Positions 23,973 to 35,929 of a stretch of 64,000 nucleotides of DNA are shown piece by piece (the first letter of the stretch is position 1; the number at the start of each line of letters is the position of its first letter). A program made the position numbers and the translations under genes. This DNA comes from Amyloporia xantha. Taxonomy: Eukaryota; Basidiomycota; Agaricomycetes; Polyporales; Adustoporiaceae. The notes beneath the pieces are model-generated. The model was given only the letters and a program-made list of their open reading frames with translations, was not told where the DNA came from and did no database searches. The stretch is taken from contig JAYKKR010000001.1 of assembly GCA_036971615.1 (NCBI GenBank), positions 1,736,001 through 1,800,000 of the forward strand, in the 5' to 3' direction.

Positions 23973-26900
23973 CTAGAAATACAGACTGGCAGCGAATACA
24001 ACTGGTGTAGGGCAAATCAGCATTCTCCATGAGCTCTACGTGTAGTGAGCGACTTACTGTCTCTCTTGATCTTGATCTGCGCTTCCTCCATCTTCTTGAA
24101 CAGCTCTGCATCGCCTATCACTCGAGCAGCATCTCTCACTTCACGGCATGTCTCGTCGAGGCGTGTAATGACACGGACAATGGTCCCCTCCGCGACGTCC
24201 GTCAGGTCGGTGATCTGTTCGAAAGGCTACAAGCACAATTTGCACACTCAGTCAGATTCGGTCGAACAGCATGTTGAGGCTCTCACCATTCCTTTGGCCC
24301 ATTCGTACACAACCTCCATGAGGCCGAATTTGAGCGTACGGAAGTCGGTGCCCGGCACCTTGTGGTAATCTTGTATCCGCGCAACCCTATCGGCAATGGC
24401 GATGATAGCATCTCGACCCTCCTCCAGTTTGGGCGGGATCACGGGCTCCGAATCCGTCTTCTCTTGAAATACGAAGCAGGAAAGAAGCGCAACAACTTCT
24501 TCAGGGTCGAACGGAGCAAGGGTGTTTTCCAGGATAAGCTCGGTGAGAACAAGTTCATTCGCTGAGTTAATCTGACGGCCGTTGAGCTTGCAGTAAATTT
24601 CCGAGACTTGTGACCTACCTCGCAGGCGACACGGCCTTTTAGGAGCACCGTCGAATTCTCGTCAATGAACTTGAGGTCCTGGAGGACTGCTATCCTCTGT
24701 TCATAATCGGGGATGAGCTCCAGATTCTGATCCGAAATCGCTCGCTTGAGTTCTGCAATGTTCGCTCGCAAAACCTTCTCCCCATGGATAATCATGTACT
24801 GCGCCGGCATCGGATGATGAGACGTCAGTATTAGAAAACTTTGGCAGTGTTGAGTTACTCACATGATCATCAAAATCAGCACAGCGGGCACATTTGTAAT
24901 TACTGAGCCGTTTGACTAATCCATTCCGTGCGCGAAGCGTTTCCTGGAAGTCTAAGGAGCGTATACCACTCCAGTCCACTTCGGGGATGGAATCCGACTG
25001 TATCCATTGCTCGAGCACAACTGAGAGCGAACGTATTGCCTCTTGCATACTCGAAATTCGGTGACCAGAAACTATGTAGTCTATGTCCACCTATAAAAGG
25101 TCATTATTTGAGGCTTACAACAAAGAGAAACCGTTCCTTACCTTGATTGTATGCGCGGTTACCATTGCGATACTTGTCAACGGCACTGAGCGGAACTCGT
25201 AGGTAGCGTCATCTACCACGAGCGAGGTGGGGTTCGGTGGCCAGCGTGGGGCAATGCTTTGCGCAACGACATCTACTTGGTTCTGAGTTGCTAATTTCTT
25301 CATCTCAAGAGGATAATCGGAATTCGTACCGTTTTCACCACTCTTCGTCGTAGGATCTACCAAAGCTAATATATAGTAAAACTTGTCTCCTTCGATGGTT
25401 CCGGCATTCTTGAGGATTACTGCCATGTTCCATTTGAAATGCTATGCCGGCATCAGAGAAGGTAGTGACAGTGAAGCGGTTATAAGGCACCTCGTCTCGC
25501 AAGACTACAACTCTACCAGACGTTAAGATCTTGGTCCCCCGAGGATGACTCCCGGATACTGACAACAACTTGTGGTTGTGCTCGACTATTTCATATGAAG
25601 TATCATAGAAGCGTTCTATATCAGGCGAACAAACGTCGCAGCTAAGCTCCTGCAGTTTGGACAACGCCTTCTCGCTCTACCCACCATGGAATAAGACTAG
25701 CTGTTATCTAGGGATGGATCCACATACCTCTATCACTTTTTTCATCTGGTCTGGCAACAACTTTTGCGATCTGTTCTCAGAAAAACTCCGTTTGATCATC
25801 TCTTCTACTCGTAAAGCCTCTACCCGAAGAAGGTTCAGTATCATGTTGTATGTTAGGCGAAATTGTGACTGGAGCTTGGACGGTGTGCCTAAAATCATAG
25901 TGTTCAGCGTCGTTTGCTGTTGAAGGTATTAGTTCAAAACAATTCTTTCGATATTGAGTAACTTACTTCCGGTAGGTCGTCATTAGCTACAATGACAACT
26001 GTGCCTGTAGTGTCCAAACCACGCCGACCAGCACGACCTGCCATCTGGGTATATTCACCGGGTAAGATGTCCCTAAAGCTTTTACCATCGTGTTTGCGTA
26101 TTCCTGAGAAGACAACGCATTTTGCAGGCATGTTTACCCCCTGTCATCCGTTTAGATCGAATAAATAGGAATGCATCGGAGAAGATACTGACCATAGCAA
26201 ACGTCTCTGTTGCAAACAGAACTTTGACAAGACCACGAGCGAATAGGATCTCCACGACCTATATGAAAGACATTTATATGATATCTTCATAGTAGTAGGT
26301 ATTTCCCTACCTCCTTGACAATTGGAAGTAGACCACCATGATGTACACCGATTCCTCGAGAGAGCAGATCACGCATTCGACGGATTTGCGGCAGCTGCCT
26401 GTCCGTTCCTTATGAATCAAGAATTAGTATGGTGTACAAAAAGACGGTTATAAAATTACCCTTGAGGCGAGACAAGGCTTTCTCTACGGCAACATGTATC
26501 TCACTCTTCTCCACCGAGGTACACAGGTCCGCATTTGTCAGAGTACTAGCGTTCTCTTCACATCGCTTCTTGGAAAGTGTAAAGACCACGACAGGCAGGA
26601 GTGCCTTTTTGCGCAAATGTCCGAGCAGATGAACGTACAAATTCTTATCGGGTTGGTGGAAGGTTCGTGGCGCGCCTCCTCGAGAGACGGGAGCGCCGCC
26701 TCGAGCAGGAGCACCGCCTCGTTGACCGCCACGACCAACCGGGCCACCTCTCTGACCTCTCTGTGGAGCAGCGGCACGGGCGCCCAGTCGCTGAACTGGT
26801 GGCAAGCCAGCTGCTTCGCGCTCTTTATCTTGCTTCCGCCGAAGAGCCTCTCCCGCTTCCTTGTACCTGATGCCCACGGTTAGCTCGAAGCGCCCACGCC

Positions 26901-28817
26901 GTCAGAGCCTGTCTTGAAGTACGTACCCCTGTGTCACGAACTGTCTGTTCGCGTCTACAATCTTGTGCAGGTCCCGTCCGGCATACAGATAGTGCTCCAG
27001 CGGAACGGGTCGTTTCGCTGTCGAGATAACGTAGATATCTTTCTTCTTGGTACGGCTGCAGAAATATGAGCGGAGTCCCTTAAAGAATGGAGATCCGATC
27101 GCTGACTCACCCCACCCAATCGGCGAATTCCTTTGTGTTGGGAACTGTCGCCGACAGCAAAATGATATTGACATGGTCAGGTAGCATGATGATGACCTCT
27201 TCCCAGACTACCCCTCTCTACACAATGTCAATCACATGCGGAGTTTTACCGTGAAAAACGACTGGAGCTCACCTCAGCATCGTTCACATAATGGACTTCA
27301 TCGAAGATGACAAATTCGACGTCGCGAATTAGATCGGCACCTTTGTACAGCATGCTGCGCAGAATCTCCGTCGTCATTATCAGACAATTTGCCTCCGGGT
27401 TTATCTGGACGTCTCCTGTTAATATCCCCACAGACGATGAGGAGAACGTCTGTTTGAAATCGCGGTACTTCTGGTTGGAGAGCGCTTTGATCGGCGAAGT
27501 GTAAATGGCTCTAGCATGCCTGTGAGAATGACTTCACCAAAGTGTAGGAACTGCTGACCTTGTCATGTGTTTGGCAGCCAGCGCGATGGCATATTCCGCG
27601 ACAACTGTTTTACCGGCAGAAGTGTGAGCAGCAACAAAGACTGAATCCCCCATTTCCAGATGGTACACTGCCTCCTTTTGGAATGTATCAAGCTCAAATG
27701 GATACTGGTTGGCGTTCATCAGTAACAGGACGTTTTGAGGGACCACCCCTCATACCTTATGGGCCATCTCCGGGACCAGTTCGTGGAAGTTTGTCATAGG
27801 TTTATTGATGTCCACCTCATGTGCCCAATCTCGCTTCTGAATGTTAGTGCGTCGTAGTGGTCTATGCGCTGTCTTGATTGCGCTCAAATGCGTCCTCTAG
27901 GGCGATGAATTAAGATTCCACCACTCAGAAAAGCCTAAATGCGCCACCCACCGACGTCGGAAGAAGGTCGTCTATGTCAGATGTGCCGTTCTGATTTGGA
28001 CCGCTGATGTGGGCATCTCCATTAGCTGCGCGCCACAGTTCGCCCTTCTGAGTTTGATTAGTTGAAAGGGTAGGATGGAAGACATAGAGATTGTAAATAC
28101 CGCATGATGTGTGCTTTCCCTTCCTGATTCTCCGATATCTTCGATGTCACCTAAAGCATTGCTGTCGGGCTCATCACCGGGTAAACGTAGCCCACGACTC
28201 AATCCGGGAGCAACTGTCCGCAGTCCCTTGTTGGTCTCGTCCAAATTATTGAGAACGTTAGCTTCCGCCCGGATCTCCTCTAGCCCTCCTGGCCAAAATG
28301 GTACATAGCCTGCTTTCCCTCTCACAAAATTACCAGTCGGACCAGGGGCGCGGTCGAGCGAGGTTGATGTCAATCCTGAGGAGACGCGAGGATTTGATAC
28401 CTAACGTACTCAGTCATTATGATAAGGAAAATACGCCTCGATTCAACAAAAACTTGCTTCTGTATAGCCTGTTACGCGTCCGTGCAAACCGGTGCGGACA
28501 AATGCAAGCGTCGTTGGCGGAGGAGAGGGCTCGAGCGTGAGTAATGAGGGGACAGATAGGTCATGATCCCAATGTCTGCAAAATGCATGTCAAGGCTTTA
28601 TCAGGACGTAGAAAACGCGCTCTTACACCTGGTAGGTCGATAGCCAATGATCGGGGAGCCGTTCTTTGGGCAGCAGCAACTTTTCTTCGATTTGCCTATG
28701 CACTTGTTCTTGCGAGGGCAAACCCGATAGTCCCAAGTCATTCAATATTTCTGTAGCATCTTCCGGTCGAGGGCGCAATATCGTCTGGATAGCTTGTTGT
28801 TTCTGAACCGAAACCAT
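23973..28817 (-). CDS. SKI2: Ski2 DExH RNA helicase (exosome cofactor)
   Basis: Multi-exon Ski2 orthologue. The N-terminal block [20 protein letters not shown] and the [18 protein letters not shown] segment distinguish it from Mtr4. Helicase motifs: Q-region [17 protein letters not shown] (after splicing), Walker [14 protein letters not shown] ([11 protein letters not shown]), [19 protein letters not shown] and [12 protein letters not shown]. An Arg/Gly-rich insert ([13 protein letters not shown] and neighbours, about 26640-26800) lies between the RecA domains. The C-terminal DSHCT region ([17 protein letters not shown]) ends in a final exon IVFAASLYF with stop at 23973-23975. Ski2 with Ski3/Ski8 feeds mRNA to the cytosolic exosome (family knowledge). 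The start at 28817 is the ATG heading the first recognisable exon. Another upstream exon is possible, since the frame stays open 5' without an ATG. Confidence 0.92.
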
Positions 28818-29704
28818 TTCTTCCGAATTGTCCCGAATTCAATAAAACTGAATCCCGAAGTGGTTCATCCAGGAGACCATTCACGTCAGGCTGAAACAAA
28901 GAAGAGTTCGCAGTACTCCTAGATACGCTGTGGTAGAAGGCAAGCGAAGTTCTCGCCCTGCAGGTCCGATTCAAGCTTTCTTTCAAAGCCACCGCGAATG
29001 AGCGCCCATTATTGATAAGTAAATTGGCCGTGGCAGAGATCTAATCATTCCTGAATGTATCATCAATCGTCTCAATTACTCTCAACACTGGAATCATGAA
29101 TATGACTCTGTGCTACCAGCGGTCCACAATAATACCCGACGTTGCCGCTGGTATCATCCGGGGCACTATGTCTCCAGTGCGTTATCGTATTCCTTTCTGG
29201 TTTGATGCCTTCTCTTGCTGACACCGGCCCCACACGGCCACAAGTTCAGACAATCTTCTGATTCTGTGCCGGGAGTCTCATACCATCCGTGTGATACAGC
29301 GCTGTTGCGTAGGCTTCGCTCGAGATCGTTATTTATAACTATTACCATTTCTCAAGATCTCTCAGTCAATGTTCTAGGGACTCGGAGATGAGTGATCATG
29401 CGATCGCGCCTACCAAGTAAGGTGCAATAATCTCTCACTCTGGTCATTGGTTCCCATGTTTCCGCCCTCGCCTGTGTCTCATCCATGCGTTATCCCACCG
29501 GAAGCACATCTAGGCCGTCCTCTGGTCGTTCTTTTCCCCCCGAAATGCGGTGTAACAATGATCTCGATCATCCCACAAGATCAATGTATCTTGTACTTGG
29601 TGATTTTTAGTGATCCGCGAGTGCTATCACAAAGGTACAAGTGGACCCCGAGACAGTAAACTGCTGTCGTTTCTTTCCCACTCAGAGTATTTACACTTCT
29701 CATA
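28818..29704. promoter_or_regulatory. divergent intergenic region, SKI2 / membrane protein
   Basis: The stretch next to SKI2 (to about 29030) stays open in one minus-strand frame without an ATG and could hold an unrecognised upstream SKI2 exon. The rest shows no coding sequence. An ATTGG (CCAAT box on the minus strand) lies near 29445. Confidence 0.45.
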
Positions 29705-31496
29705 ATGAGTGTAAGTGCGTGGAACTTTACCATCGACGATTCCAGTTCTTTCATTTCGTACGCTCCTCACGGTTCGTTTTTGCTCTTATAACCATCCAGG
29801 ATGCTAATTCTATAGCAAATAGGGGATGGCGGCCTTGGCAACTGGACGCGGACAGGCTGGCAACCTTGGTACTCTGGTTCTGGGGGGTTCTGCTCTGGAG
29901 ACGGAAATCAGGCATTGGGAGAATCTCGTCATATCACATCCTTTCCCGGTGCAAGCCTCAGATTCCAATTTTATGGTGAGTTCTGAACGACCAGGTGTAG
30001 CACAGACAGCGGTAGACTCAAACACTTGTCTCAGGAAACGCTGTCTATCTTTATGGAACGTCGAATTGTTCTTTTGACATAAACATAGATAATAGCTCCA
30101 CTCCGGATCTACCAGTAGGGGACCATAGTTGACGACCTTCTCTACTCCGTCGAAGGCCTTTCCGACGATATGCATTATGTCAATCTTACTGCATATCCGG
30201 ACCCAGATAGTGGAAAACTTCTGGCTTTCGACAGCGCAGTTGTAACGATTCCGGTCCATACTGGGTAAGTCTGTCCACAATTAAATCAGCGGCCTGCCGT
30301 CCTCACCGAGAGCGTAGAATATCCGCACCTATCCCGGTTGACTACGAGAACACCAACTCTTCCGTTTTTCCAGTACACTGGACAATGGGTAATCGACAAG
30401 GCGCCCGATGTCCCGAGTCCGACTTCTACCGCGCCTTATCACTTCACCAGCGCTTATGGTTCGTCAGTATCTATGCAATTCACCGGAGAAGCTGTTGCTG
30501 TCTACGGCTCCCGAAACTGGGGAAATTGGTTGTATAGCATCGTAAGTTTGGCCTTATTCACCAGCACGAGGTATCCCAATTGGTTCTAATGCCATGTTCG
30601 TTTAGTCTCTCGACGGATCGGTAGCTCAATACAATGGTAGCACAATGTGGGAGATTGGCAACGCCCTCCTGTTTTTTCAGGCCGGGCTGACTCCTGATCA
30701 GACACATACTCTGGACATTACTGCCGGTGGGCAGAACTTCATGTTGAATTCAGTCACTGCCTTTGTTCCCAATGCTTCTGTGACAACCAGCTCGTACGTC
30801 CTCTATTAATTCAGGATATGGGCGCGTTTGTTAATCATAGCTGATCGCGGCAGTAGTCCGAGCATTGGCCCGAGCACAAGTGCCGCTAGGTCGAGCATTG
30901 GACCGAGTACAAGCGCTACTGGAGACAGTGCGAACAAAAGCAAGAATACTGGTGTGATTGTGGGGTCTGTTGTCGGCGCCGTCAGCGGTCTAGCAGTGCT
31001 GGTAGCCTTGCTATGGTGGCTCCTACGAAGGCGGTCTCCCAGAGAACCCGATATCGTCCCCTTCCCTCCTATGTCCTCAATGCCCTACTCCAGCATACTG
31101 CAGTCTACTTCCATGTCCTCAATACCCTACTCCGGCACACTCCAGTCTACCCCCAAGGGCTCCTTCCTCAGCTCAAAAGCGCTAGCTTTCGGGGCAGGTG
31201 AGCCTGGTACAGTGCGCCGGGCGGTTCCCGGGCCGGGAAGCGTTACGCCAATCAGAGTATCTGATGTACATCCTGCACCATCTCCGAGACAAGAAAACGC
31301 CGCGGGCTCCTCATACGGTGCACCCGTGGCAGCTTCGTCTTCTGCCAGTCATGCGCAGTCTCCTCAATCTCCTTCCGCCAGCCAGCCAGTCGATGTTGAT
31401 CGCATCATAGAACTCATTGCAACGAGGATCGATGGATGGGCCGTATCTTCACCCCATGACACAGACGCCCCTCCCCCTCAGTACCCGTCGCACTGA
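29705..31496 (+). CDS. single-pass membrane protein with two beta-sandwich ectodomains; possible frameshift
   Basis: The start MSVSAWNFTIDDSSSFISYA suits a family of Agaricomycete membrane proteins that begin in the ectodomain without a classical signal peptide. Ectodomain 1 continues with GNWTRTGWQPWYSGSG and FYGNAVYLYGTSNC; ectodomain 2 is FFQYTGQWVIDKAPDVPS to YGSRNWGNWLYSI, then SLDGSVAQYNGS. A Ser/Thr linker, one transmembrane helix (coded about 30955-31020), a basic stop-transfer (LLRRRSPREPD) and a Ser/Pro-rich cytosolic tail ending DAPPPQYPSH follow. The frame breaks near 30117-30120: the sequence up to STPDLPVG and that from TIVDDLLYSVEGL lie one base apart at a GGGG run. Either a one-base indel or assembly error is present, or the copy is inactive. 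Function is unknown; many relatives are predicted surface sensors. Confidence 0.72.
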
Positions 31497-32782
31497 ATCT
31501 CAGTGCGATTACTCTATTTTATTCGCCGTTAAAGTATGGTCCGATAAGCATTCATTACAGCGATTACATGGACATCGTTCCTTTGTGTCACTCTTCATCT
31601 CCCCCAACTGTACCGCTAGACGCTGAGAATCAGAATCTGATTAATTTCCGGACTTCAGCATCATTCACCAGAAGTGACCCGCGCTTTGCTGCGGATTCTC
31701 AGTATACGCTAAGAATATCGAAGGTCGCAGCTTATATTTACTACCGCATCCAGACATGCAGGCTAAGTTACGTAGAGTCTGAGGTAAGGCTACCTCATGC
31801 TTAGGTTGAAGGTGGTCGGCATTGTAGCCCTGTGCATGTGTGAGCACACAGACCAAGACACGCTCGGTGAGTCTTTGCACGGGATCTTGTGTTTCCTTTG
31901 GATTCAGGTGCAAGGAAAGAATCGGCGCACATTTCTCCCAGACTCTTTGGGAGAAATGAAACCACATGATCGCGTGTCGCAGGCGTTCTTGCCAGTGGGA
32001 AGCGCCTTCTCTTGGATACTCAGCACCTTCACCATCTGCGACCCTGCCGAGACAAGGCTACATAATAATATACGCGCAGTCTTGTAGGGTACCTCATATG
32101 AACTGCATTGCAATGTTTGCAGATCCTATTTCTACTGTTAACGAGTCAGGGGAGCCAGAGTGATCGTATTCATGTCAGATGTCATGTCCCCAATCTGAAA
32201 GGAGTGTCCGAGTCAGCCATCGTCTTCGCCTACCGTGCGGAAAGAAATGCCCGCCTGTATATATCATTTGCATGATGATACCATAATGAGATTGATGTCC
32301 AATGAATATTCCCATTAAGCAAAGGTCATATTTGTTCGGCCCTAGCTATAACCAGACATCTTCGTATTGAGGAAGCGCTGGAAGTGAGACAGTGAGAATA
32401 TCATATAAGCCCACGCTATATCCTGATGCATATGCCAGTAGGTAATTGTGTAGGCGGTAGACTACCCGCGGCGATGTATTCTAGTCCTCAACACCACCCC
32501 TTGCCGATCTCAGCACTACCGTCATTGTCGCACAATCTGTCGGCGAATCCCCTCAGGGGTGATGAACCGGGCATTGGCTTGATCCGACTGCACAACTTAG
32601 CATCCACAGTCGACATCAACCCTGCCGAGCATGCACGTAAACACAATTCATTGGAAATACGACCATGTTATTGAAGTGAGCGATAACAATATAATGATAT
32701 GAATACATGACTATATAGCAGTTGCGATTATGATGGGTTAATGTACTATGCAATGCAATGCGAGGAACAGGGAAAGGGGAAC
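31497..32782. other. convergent intergenic region
   Basis: About 1.3 kb between the membrane-protein stop and the methyltransferase stop. The longest ATG-initiated frame (31797-32087, 96 codons) has no resemblance to a known protein and overlaps the hairpin at 31930-31958. No other structure seen. Confidence 0.5.
31930..31958. repeat. 11-bp perfect hairpin, 7-nt loop
   Basis: CATTTCTCCCA (31930-31940) is followed by 7 nt and then its exact reverse complement (31948-31958). It lies between two convergent genes. It could be a 3'-UTR stem-loop or the core of a small decayed inverted-repeat element. Confidence 0.5.
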
Positions 32783-34269
32783 CTAATTGCGCTTCTTGAG
32801 AGCGTACACAGCTTCGACTCGGACGTATGTTGGAATCCGCGCTTCCATCATTTCGACGCGTGCCTTCTCCTCAACCTCATCAACGAGCTGCTCTGGCAAA
32901 CCACTGCCCAACAGTAGCGGACGACCTGATTTCAAAAAGGACTGCAATACAGACATCAACGGAAATCCTACGTGAGCGGTGGGTGTACTCACCAACACAT
33001 CATCTCGGAAGACATTTGCAATTCGGTTCTGCCGATGTGTCTCTAGGTCGTTCCCTTTCCGCCATGGTGATGTCTGGAACCAAAATTCGCGATAGACGAC
33101 GTCCTCAAACGCGGGGTGGTCGGACACCCATCTGTGCAGATAATTTGCAGCGTCGGGTTCTCCCCCATGCTTTTGCACAGCATCATGACAGAGATTCATC
33201 CACCGTGCCAACCATGAGTACGAGTCCTCAGCCAGTATTGGCTTCTTGTCCGCGCCATAAATACGGAAGTCGAACTCTGACAGGTCAAGGAGACCGCCAG
33301 GGCGCAGAGCCTGGGACATTTGATCGACTAGGCCATGAAAGTCGCGGATCTGAGATTACGTATCCAAAATGGGAAATGGATCAGGCACGGAGATTACGCT
33401 TCGATCAGGCAGATACACCACATGGCGCCTCCGGAACCGAAGCCAGTCCGAATGAAACTCACCCCAGACGAAATCAGTCGGGCGTGGACGACATTGAAAT
33501 CACCATAGAAATGTTGTAGGCCCAGGTTGATGTCATCGACCTCACTCCTGCAGACGCTAGTCAGGATCAAACTTCGTGACAAAGGTCGTTTCGGTCTCAC
33601 CTGCAGTTAGGGGGCATGTTACTGTAAGCAGGGCTCGGTCAATCAGTCCGACGGTGGCATATTTATGTAAGATTTAGCGACTTACAGTGTCTGCATGGGA
33701 ACAAGGTCGACAGCAACGGCCGAGCAATGTGGGAAATCTCTCGCTACATCAAGTATCCTGGGCGCGCACGAACACTCCCGAAATCAGAGCCATTTAGACT
33801 GGGAGTGAGAAGCCAAACTCACCAACTACCGCTTCCGCATCCAAGGTCAACACACGTTTTGGTCTCGCCTGGCGTATCATCGGCTAATACATTGTGTAAA
33901 GGCGGTGGGTACTTTCCCATAACTTCCATGAACATGATGTGCTGTTGATCTGCAAAGCAATGAGACCAAATGGGGACTGCACAAATGGAGTATCATACCC
34001 AGGCGTTCAAATTCCTCGTCGTCCGCGGGTAAGCGGTACACCTCCGAATAGTTGTTTAGCCCTCTGCCATACTCGTGCCTGTAGGACGCAGCGCGGAGGG
34101 AACTGGTCATAGAGTACACGGAGGGTGCCGGGGAGGCTGAGCGCATGTCCCAGTCTACTGAAGTCGCTGAACTGGCGGCACTGCGTCCAAAGCGGGAGGA
34201 GGAGAGGGACATGATCGAGCAGGTATCGCTCTGGTCGTCTTGAGCTTGAGGGTCAAAGCCGGTAGACAT
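32783..34269 (-). CDS. SAM-dependent methyltransferase, LaeA-like fold
   Basis: Ser-rich N-terminus (MSTGFDPQAQDDQSDTCSIM), then a conserved FERLDQQHIMFMEVMGKYPP segment and motif I VDLGCGSGSW. The acidic loop follows (ILDVARDFPHCSAVAVDLVP, spanning a splice), then NMPPNCRSEVDDINLGL, DFNVVHARLISSG (motif III region) and RPGGLLDLSEFDFRIYG. The C-terminal exon (coded 32783-33319) ends VYALKKRN. One exon, 33601-33621, is only 21 nt. Relatives are abundant in Agaricomycetes and share the class-I methyltransferase fold of LaeA-type regulators; the substrate is unknown. In-frame ATGs also exist at 34296 and 34314. I chose 34269 because the residues upstream do not look like family sequence. Convergent with the membrane protein. 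Confidence 0.82.
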
Positions 34270-34647
34270 GTGAATGGATTGGCAAGTAGCGTGCATGGGT
34301 TGAGCTGTCAGCATAAGTGAAAGAGTGGCTGTTGAGCAAAGACGAGATGGATTATATACAAGAGCATGCTGTGAACGGCGGAGGATCGCGCTGCGACCGA
34401 CAGCCGTAGCCGTGAAAATCGGATGGCACGTGGCGTAGGCGCCGTCGGAAGCAGATCGCTGATTGGCTGCAGCTCATCTCCGTGCCCCGGTCTGCTGATG
34501 GCTGCCCTCCCAATTCCCGACCAAAATGCTCTTCGAGTTCTATCATCCCTCCAACCCAGTCCAAGCACAACCTTCATCCTGCCCTCGCTGTCTATCTATC
34601 TGTAATTCCTTCATCTTCTTCTCACAAGCACTCACCTTTCAATCGCG
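34270..34647. promoter_or_regulatory. upstream region of the methyltransferase
   Basis: About 380 bp. The 3' part (34560-34647) is pyrimidine-rich with CTAT repeats, resembling a plus-strand 5' leader and hinting at a divergent transcript. No TATA box stands out. Confidence 0.35.
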
Positions 34648-34908
34648 ATGAGTTCAGCAGGTGATCCGTATGGCCATACCGCGACACCCGCCTCCGTCGT
34701 ACGGATAAGTTTGATTACAAACCGTGCAGTATCCGACACTGCTCCTCGGTGAGATATCCGGCGACTTCACAGTATTCTGCTATCCGTGAACGGCTACAGA
34801 CTCTATCCAAACGTACTGGATCCCGGCTTCTCGACAGATTCTGGAGAACTGCGTCCAATAACGGTGGACATCTACTTCCGCGCACACGATGTCATATGCT
34901 GCCGCTGA
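34648..34908 (+). CDS. candidate small gene, 69 residues, unknown
   Basis: The ATG at 34648 follows a CT-rich leader. Exon 1 (34648-34748) reads MSSAGDPYGHTATPAS and onward. A 51-nt GT-AG intron (34749-34799) fits the local intron size and joins to LYPNVLDPGFSTDSGELRPI, then VDIYFRAHDVICCR and a stop. The fragment VDIYFRAHD is faintly like the first strand of fungal BTB domains, which may mean this is the head of a longer or decayed gene. No firm homology; this is a splice-based guess. Confidence 0.22.
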
Positions 34909-35487
34909 ATGGAACATCATGCCTCACCTCAGCCGGTAGTATTCCTTAACCACACCCTGACGGCCGTCATTATCTCCGTCTAACTTCAGAATTAGCTAAG
35001 CTGACGCGCTCATCTTCTGGTCGCTTGGGGCTCTGTCAGCTCACATCCAGGCTATCTGTCTCGTTTTAGCATGCATGAAATTCAGGGAGCTGTATACAGC
35101 GTCTGCCTGTATCGCATATCACCGCGGTTGACCCGTGTCGCCGCCGACAATTTCTGGTTGGTTATCCAAACTTGAAGTTGGCCATTCCAGTGTGCAGAGT
35201 TGAGTAAGTGAGCACAGGATGTCCACGATCATGCTGCGCTTTGTGGTTAATTTGAGTCCCCAACTGCCAAAACCCGGAGAACACCTCAAAGAAGCCAACG
35301 TCGCCTCCTATTACCTAGAGTGTCAGTCGGCTAACATTCTGGCGTTCCCCGTCTGTGAAGTAGCGGCGGTTCTCGGAGTCGTCTTCGGATGGCACAGGAG
35401 GTAGCACGAGTATTTTTCTCTGGGACCATATATTTAGCTACATAGGTTCCCACTTCCCACATCAGGATTACGAGGCAACGATCTTTC

Positions 35488-35929
35488 TTAGATCCACTTG
35501 ATGGACAGGGCCAAGACCCAAGGAGACAACCGCAGATTACATGCAGCTCGATCAGTCGTGCGTATCCCAATTATCCGTTCCGCCGTGGGGCCCAACACAA
35601 GGCCAGCAGGTGACTTTACGCCGGGTGGCAGCTGTCCAATCCTCTGATATCTATTTCGTACTCGATCCGCAGCGGCTGCTTGTAAATGACCTCGCCTTCG
35701 CTTCTCTGAATCGTCGTCTCTCATGGTCCTGTACTTCTCCGCCATATCAAGTCCGAGGTCGGCGGCGGTGCTCGACGAATCAGAGAACCCAAAGCCCTCG
35801 AGGAGTCAATGTCCGGCTTCGCGGCTTCGCGGCCTCACACACCCACATCTGGGAATGAATGCGCTCAATGACCCCCTCCACTACCTGCGTCCAGGACCAG
35901 GGCACCCGTGATCGTGCTCCGATCAACAT
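35488..35929 (-). CDS. candidate two-exon small gene, 131 residues, unknown
   Basis: Exon 1 (35843-35929) starts at an ATG and reads MLIGARSRVPWSWTQ and onward to IERIHSQMW. A 46-nt intron with GT and AG ends (35797-35842) joins in phase to GFGFSDSSSTAADLG, then MAEKYRTMRDDDSEKRRRG. The rest is basic, then hydrophobic, ending at 35488. The charged helix and frame-preserving splice suggest a real product, but no family is recognised and the intron is at the short end for this window. Confidence 0.25.
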
